Assembly (NCBI GenBank): GCA_030064695.1
Contig: JASHYV010000059.1
Span: forward strand, 1 to 10,299
Length of the DNA: 10,299 nucleotides
From: Thermoplasmata archaeon
GTDB taxonomy: Archaea > Thermoplasmatota > Thermoplasmata > UBA184
Reading direction: 5' to 3'
Positions 7,792 through 10,299 of this stretch are shown here, in pieces. The position numbers and the translations under genes are program-made. Every line of letters begins with the position of its first letter. Positions within the stretch are counted from its first letter, which is position 1. Under the pieces are notes generated by a model. It was not told the origin of the DNA, made no database searches, and saw only the letters and a program-made list of their open reading frames with translations.

Positions 7792-8816
7792 CGTTCCTCG
7801 ATCGTTTCGGAGACCGCCCGGCCGAGGTGGCGAGCGGCCGGCAGCCGCACGCCGACCACGTGAGCCCCCGCCCGCAGGGCGGTCGTGGCCACTCGGGACC
7901 CGGGCGTGGAGAGTCGGACGGTCTCGGCTTCCTGCAGGAAGACGGTCCGCTCGATACCCGCGTCGTCCGCTCGGACGACCACCATGGGCCGTCGCTCAAT
8001 CTTGACGCGGCCCACTCGGACGGATCGGGAGGTACCCCGCGGTTCGACGGAGAGCACGGCGTCGCCCGGGGCAAGCTCGGCGAGGTAGCGGCTGGTGCCG
8101 TCGGCCATGAGCACGTACGAGTGGGCCGCGCCCGCGTTGACCCGGAACGGACGTGGCCGGGAGAAAAGCGACCCGACCGCCTCGCTCGCGACATGAAAGA
8201 GGAACGCCGCCGCACTGCCGACCAGTAGCCCTTCCGAGGGCCGGAGCATGCTCGTGGTGTCGACGATCACGCGATCGCCGACGCCGGCCGGCCGCACGCT
8301 CAGCACGGGAGCCTCGACCCAGTCGAGGCCGGCGGGAAGCGCCCCCTCGACGACCGCCTCGAGATGGTCCACCTCCTCCGGAGTGCGGACGCCGACGATC
8401 ACCTGGTCGGCCCCGTGCTCGAGCGCACCGAGCGAGCCGGGCACCTCCGCGGGAGTCCGGGCCACCGCCCAGACCTGGAAGGCGCGGCCGCGCGCCGCGA
8501 TCGCGTTCTCGAGCGGGATCACCCGATCCGCCGTCCACTCCAGCGCGAGGATCTGCCCCGGAGCAACGCCCCGCACCGCACGCTCGAGCCCGCCCTCGTC
8601 CTCGACCTGCACGATCGGTACGGGAGAGGCGCCCCGCCCGAGGTCGAGGCCGGCGGCGGAGATCCGGACGACCTCCTCGTCCGGGTGCGTCTCGAGGCGG
8701 TCCCCTTCGGGCAGCACGAATCGGGAGAAGCCCCGCTGGCGCGCCCTCTCGAGGATCGCGGAGCGCAGGGCCGGGTCCTCCGCCCGCGGCTGCACGAACA
8801 CCCGGTCGCGCGTCAC
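7788..8816 (-). CDS. aroB': 3-dehydroquinate synthase II (AroB')
   Basis: A 342-residue enzyme that oxidatively deaminates and cyclises ADH (2-amino-3,7-dideoxy-D-threo-hept-6-ulosonate) to 3-dehydroquinate with NAD. It is unrelated to bacterial AroB. Family motifs are VIPLENAIA (99-107), DRVIVDTTSMLRPSEGLLVGS (181-201), RPFRVNAGAAHSYV (222-235) and VGRVKIERRP (268-277). Length is within the normal range. The start is GTG (8814-8816), giving a GTGA overlap with the upstream ADH synthase; the nearest Shine-Dalgarno-like element (CGGAG) is rather far upstream, so translational coupling probably matters. It works directly on the product of the preceding gene; the pair replaces DAHP synthase plus AroB in most Archaea. 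Confidence 0.95.
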   Translation of the reverse strand: MTRDRVFVQPRAEDPALRSAILERARQRGFSRFVLPEGDRLETHPDEEVVRISAAGLDLGRGASPVPIVQVEDEGGLERAVRGVAPGQILALEWTADRVIPLENAIAARGRAFQVWAVARTPAEVPGSLGALEHGADQVIVGVRTPEEVDHLEAVVEGALPAGLDWVEAPVLSVRPAGVGDRVIVDTTSMLRPSEGLLVGSAAAFLFHVASEAVGSLFSRPRPFRVNAGAAHSYVLMADGTSRYLAELAPGDAVLSVEPRGTSRSVRVGRVKIERRPMVVVRADDAGIERTVFLQEAETVRLSTPGSRVATTALRAGAHVVGVRLPAARHLGRAVSETIEER

Positions 8817-9574
8817 GATCGGTCGCGGTCTCCGTGCAGCTCTCGGGCGATCCGGCGGGCGAGGGGGCCGACCGGCTGGCGCTGGAAGAGGTTCCGACCG
8901 ATGCAGATGCCTCCGGCGCCCGCCGCGACGCTGTCGGCGACCAGCCGGAGGAACTCGGTCTCGTCATCGAGCCGCACGCCGCCCCCGATCAACACCGGGA
9001 CCGGGGTCGTGCGACACAGCCGAGTGAACTCCTCCCGGGAGCCGGGGTAGCTCGTCTTCACGATGTCCGCCCCCGTGTCAGCGGAGGCGCGCGCGGCGTG
9101 CCGGAGCTCGTCCGGCGTCCCGCCGTTGGCCTTCTTCACATAGGCCATACAGAGCAACGGCAGCCCGAGCGCCCGGCACTGATCCGCGGCCACCCCGAGG
9201 TCCCGCAGCATGTCGGGCTCCTCCGGCACGCCGAAGTTCACCTGGACCGAGAGCAGATCGGCTCCCAGCGCGACCGCCTCCTCGGCGGTGCCGACCAGGA
9301 CCTTTCGATTGGACGTAGAGCCCAGCGATGTGGAGGCCGAGACGTGGATGCCGAGCAGGGTCGCGGGTCGCAGGACCGGGGCGAGCTCGCGGACCGCGCC
9401 CTTCGTGACGATCAGCAGGTCGACGCCGTTCGCCTGCAGGTCGTTCGCGAGCGGGGCGAGCTCCTCGAGTCCGTCGATCGGCCCCATCGAGACCGCATGG
9501 TCCAGCGGTACCGAGAAGAGCCGGCGCTTCGGGTCCGGGAACAGTCGTCGCAGTCGGATCGTTTTGCCGTACAT
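8813..9574 (-). CDS. aroA': 2-amino-3,7-dideoxy-D-threo-hept-6-ulosonate (ADH) synthase
   Basis: A 253-residue class I aldolase-fold enzyme that joins 6-deoxy-5-ketofructose 1-phosphate and L-aspartate semialdehyde in the first step of the archaeal aromatic route. VPLDHAVSMGP (22-32) holds the catalytic-type Asp25, CMAYVKK (142-148) the Tyr145, and DIVKTSYPG (170-178) the Schiff-base Lys173; IGGG and a GGICIGRN phosphate loop follow near the C-terminus. These match the Asp/Tyr/Lys triad of the characterised Methanocaldococcus enzyme. A fructose-bisphosphate aldolase of the same family is the alternative, but the adjoining aroB' and asd settle the role. It is the first enzyme gene of the operon, starting at ATG with GGAGAGG seven bases upstream, behind a structured leader with a short Trp-ended ORF. 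Confidence 0.95.
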   Translation of the reverse strand: MYGKTIRLRRLFPDPKRRLFSVPLDHAVSMGPIDGLEELAPLANDLQANGVDLLIVTKGAVRELAPVLRPATLLGIHVSASTSLGSTSNRKVLVGTAEEAVALGADLLSVQVNFGVPEEPDMLRDLGVAADQCRALGLPLLCMAYVKKANGGTPDELRHAARASADTGADIVKTSYPGSREEFTRLCRTTPVPVLIGGGVRLDDETEFLRLVADSVAAGAGGICIGRNLFQRQPVGPLARRIARELHGDRDRS

Positions 9575-9581
9575 CGGTGTT

Positions 9582-9588
9582 CCTCTCC
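9582..9588 (-). promoter_or_regulatory. Shine-Dalgarno sequence of aroA', inside a possible sequestering hairpin
   Basis: The minus strand reads GGAGAGG, seven bases before the ATG at 9574. It forms the 3' side of a possible hairpin (9582-9592 with 9598-9607; loop CGUAA at 9593-9597) of ten base pairs with one bulged A at 9586, which would hide it from the ribosome. Confidence 0.7.
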
Positions 9589-9601
9589 TTCCTTACGGGA
9601 A

Positions 9602-9672
9602 GGGAGGCGCCGGGGAGCCAGGGCCCGATCGCAGACCGCACGAATCGGGACGGCGCCCTCCCGGCGCCTCCC
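9602..9672. repeat. Perfect 13-base inverted repeat, 45-base spacer
   Basis: GGGAGGCGCCGGG at 9602-9614 (plus strand) is the exact reverse complement of 9660-9672. The spacer holds a nested 6-base inverted repeat (9624-9629 with 9644-9649). There is no T-run after it in either direction, so it does not look like an intrinsic terminator. Confidence 0.85.
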
Positions 9673-9674
9673 GT

Positions 9675-9743
9675 TCACCAGAGCCAGGTCGCGGCCGTGC
9701 GGCGACTCCCCACGCTGCGGCGGGGCTCCTCACGGCGCGCCAT
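9675..9743 (-). CDS. Candidate tryptophan-sensing leader peptide ending Trp-Leu-Trp
   Basis: A 22-codon ORF from ATG at 9741-9743 to TGA at 9675-9677. The peptide starts MARREEPRRS and ends TAATWLW, so two Trp codons (9684-9686 and 9678-9680) fall in the last three sense codons. It is arginine-rich with no membrane segment, and no family is recognised. The stop sits two bases before the first arm of the inverted repeat. The predicted transcription start falls on its ATG, so it may be translated without a 5' leader; a GGGAG also sits a few bases upstream. The first enzyme gene of the aromatic operon follows and trpE is in the same operon. I infer a role in sensing charged tRNA-Trp; the ORF could be accidental, as short ORFs are common in GC-rich DNA. 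Confidence 0.5.
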   Translation of the reverse strand: MARREEPRRSVGSRRTAATWLW

Positions 9744-9765
9744 CGACTCCCGGGACCCAGCGCCC

Positions 9766-9780
9766 CTATTTAGACTTCGC
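9766..9780 (-). promoter_or_regulatory. Candidate archaeal BRE/TATA promoter of the aromatic operon
   Basis: The minus strand reads GCGAAGT then CTAAATAG. CTAAATAG (9766-9773) is the only A/T-rich stretch near the gap and resembles an archaeal TATA box; the upstream GAA fits a BRE. With the usual spacing of about 26-27 bases from box centre, transcription would start near 9743, the A of the leader-peptide ATG. The element lies over the last codons and stop of the diiron-protein gene. Confidence 0.45.
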
Positions 9781-10299
9781 CGCCCCGCCGTTCGCCGCCG
9801 CCAGCACGCCGTCCACGAGGAGCGCGTGGATCGAGAAGCCGCGCAGCATCTGGTCCCACATCTGCTTGCGGATCTCCGGCGTCGAGGCGAAGCCGGCGAC
9901 GATCTGTCCGATCCACTCCGAATGTTCCACGTCGGCGGTCACGTGCAACCGGTAGTACTCGAGGTTCTCCTCGGGCACCTTGTAGTGCGTGCGGAACGAG
10001 GGCAGCAACCGGGCGCAGAGGTCGACGTTCGGGGGCTCGGACGAACCGGCGGCCGAGACGTAGAACGTGTTGATCCGATTGGTGTAGAGGAAGTCGTCGA
10101 TCGCGACCATCGTGCTGGGTAGCAGCGGCGCCCCGGTCACGTCGGCCCGGGGGACGCCGAGACCCTCGCAGAACCGGAGCCACAGCTCCGGGTGCCCGGG
10201 CTCCTTCCCCTTCGGGTCGCCGGCCTCCTCGACCAGCTGGTCGAGGATCATCCGTCGGTACCGGTCGTTCGAGGGCTCCCACGAGCAGTTGGCGAACCG
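9766..10299 (-). CDS. Haem-oxygenase-like diiron protein (CADD/PqqC/TenA type), C-terminal part; runs off the right edge
   Basis: The frame is open from the right edge to the TAG at 9766-9768, giving 177 residues; the true start is outside the window, as the 16 residues before the first in-window ATG (ending EPSNDRYRR) look like family sequence. Counting from the edge, the metal ligands of haem-oxygenase-like diiron oxidases appear in order: Glu24/25 in QLVEEAGD, His36 in HPELW, Glu88 in GSSEPP, and the hallmark His119-x3-Asp123-x2-His126 in LHVTADVEHSEW. No membrane segment is seen. The superfamily includes CADD (a self-sacrificing 4-aminobenzoate synthase), PqqC-like proteins, UndA and TenA; the full ligand set argues for a metal enzyme rather than a TenA thiaminase. 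Substrate unknown. The promoter of the next operon overlaps its 3' end, so it is probably a separate unit. Confidence 0.75.
   Translation of the reverse strand, partial: RFANCSWEPSNDRYRRMILDQLVEEAGDPKGKEPGHPELWLRFCEGLGVPRADVTGAPLLPSTMVAIDDFLYTNRINTFYVSAAGSSEPPNVDLCARLLPSFRTHYKVPEENLEYYRLHVTADVEHSEWIGQIVAGFASTPEIRKQMWDQMLRGFSIHALLVDGVLAAANGGAAKSK

Larger units (their letters stand above)
9582..9672 (-). promoter_or_regulatory. Candidate attenuator RNA with mutually exclusive hairpins
   Basis: Read as minus-strand RNA, this region holds four elements. Arm A (9660-9672, GGGAGGCGCCGGG) is perfectly complementary to arm D (9602-9614). Between them GGCGCC recurs at 9652-9657 (B) and can pair with the GGCGCC inside A (9663-9668) across a five-base loop. 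CCCGAT (9644-9649) pairs with ATCGGG (9624-9629) inside the A:D loop. Arm D shares six bases (9602-9607) with the 5' side of the Shine-Dalgarno hairpin (9598-9607 with 9582-9592). A:D pairing would free the ribosome site; losing it would allow sequestration. Complementarity is seen directly; switching is inferred. A plain stable hairpin or chance in GC-rich DNA remains possible, since GGCGCC is self-complementary. Confidence 0.5.
9575..9765 (-). other. Leader region between the diiron-protein gene and aroA'
   Basis: This 191-base stretch is the only sizeable non-coding gap in the window. In minus-strand order it holds a TCCCGGGA palindrome (9748-9755), the predicted transcription start (about 9743), the Trp-ended 22-codon ORF, the nested inverted repeats, and the Shine-Dalgarno sequence of aroA'. 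I see no tRNA and no intrinsic terminator for the upstream gene. Confidence 0.7.

Noticed and set aside
9602..9672. Intrinsic terminator for the diiron-protein gene
   Set aside because: The inverted repeat has a 45-base spacer and no T-run follows on the minus strand. Its links to the Shine-Dalgarno hairpin and leader ORF fit a regulatory role better.
8153..9955. A 600-residue plus-strand open frame spanning aroB', aroA' and the leader
   Set aside because: Antisense to conserved enzymes, of low-complexity Arg/Pro/Ser composition, and crossing the promoter and gap without any recognisable domain.
1..10299. CRISPR arrays, tRNA or rRNA genes, insertion sequences, attachment sites
   Set aside because: No spaced direct repeats, no tRNA-like cloverleaf or terminal CCA, no transposase motifs; apart from 9575-9765 the window is continuous overlapping coding sequence.

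Overview
The window is a tightly packed, GC-rich stretch (roughly 70% G+C by eye) from an archaeon. Three enzymes point to Archaea: 2-amino-3,7-dideoxy-D-threo-hept-6-ulosonate (ADH) synthase and 3-dehydroquinate synthase II replace the usual DAHP synthase and AroB, and the shikimate kinase is of the archaeal GHMP type. A TATA/BRE-like promoter and an apparently leaderless short ORF agree. A GC-rich member of the Thermoplasmatota would fit, but the lineage cannot be fixed from this sequence alone.

Every gene I can support is on the minus strand, so the map reads from high to low coordinates. At the right edge (9766-10299) is the C-terminal part of a haem-oxygenase-like diiron protein of the CADD/PqqC/TenA type. 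A 191-base gap (9575-9765) follows, the only sizeable non-coding stretch. A nine-gene operon then runs off the left edge: ADH synthase (aroA'), 3-dehydroquinate synthase II (aroB'), a fused dehydroquinate dehydratase/shikimate dehydrogenase (aroDE), shikimate kinase, EPSP synthase (aroA), chorismate synthase (aroC), aspartate-semialdehyde dehydrogenase (asd), aspartate kinase (lysC), and the first 224 codons of anthranilate synthase component I (trpE). All eight gene junctions are 4-base ATGA or GTGA overlaps.

The genes form one metabolic line. LysC and Asd turn aspartate into aspartate semialdehyde, which is the amino-donor substrate of ADH synthase. ADH synthase, AroB', AroDE, shikimate kinase, AroA and AroC then lead to chorismate, and TrpE commits chorismate to tryptophan. 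Aspartate kinase and Asd therefore probably serve aromatic synthesis here, at least in part.

The most interesting part is the gap ahead of aroA'. A BRE/TATA-like element at 9766-9780 predicts a transcription start at about 9743, which is the A of an ATG opening a 22-codon ORF that ends Trp-Leu-Trp-stop. Two bases after its stop comes a perfect 13-base inverted repeat (9660-9672 with 9602-9614). The distal arm shares six bases with a second possible hairpin (9582-9607) that would bury the Shine-Dalgarno sequence of aroA'. This is the architecture of a leader-peptide attenuator acting on translation and sensing tryptophan; I know of no established archaeal example. It is an inference from sequence and needs testing.

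A second point is a 45-base block inside trpE (about 276-324) where third-position G+C and protein plausibility both favour the +1 frame. This suggests two compensating single-base indels at homopolymers.
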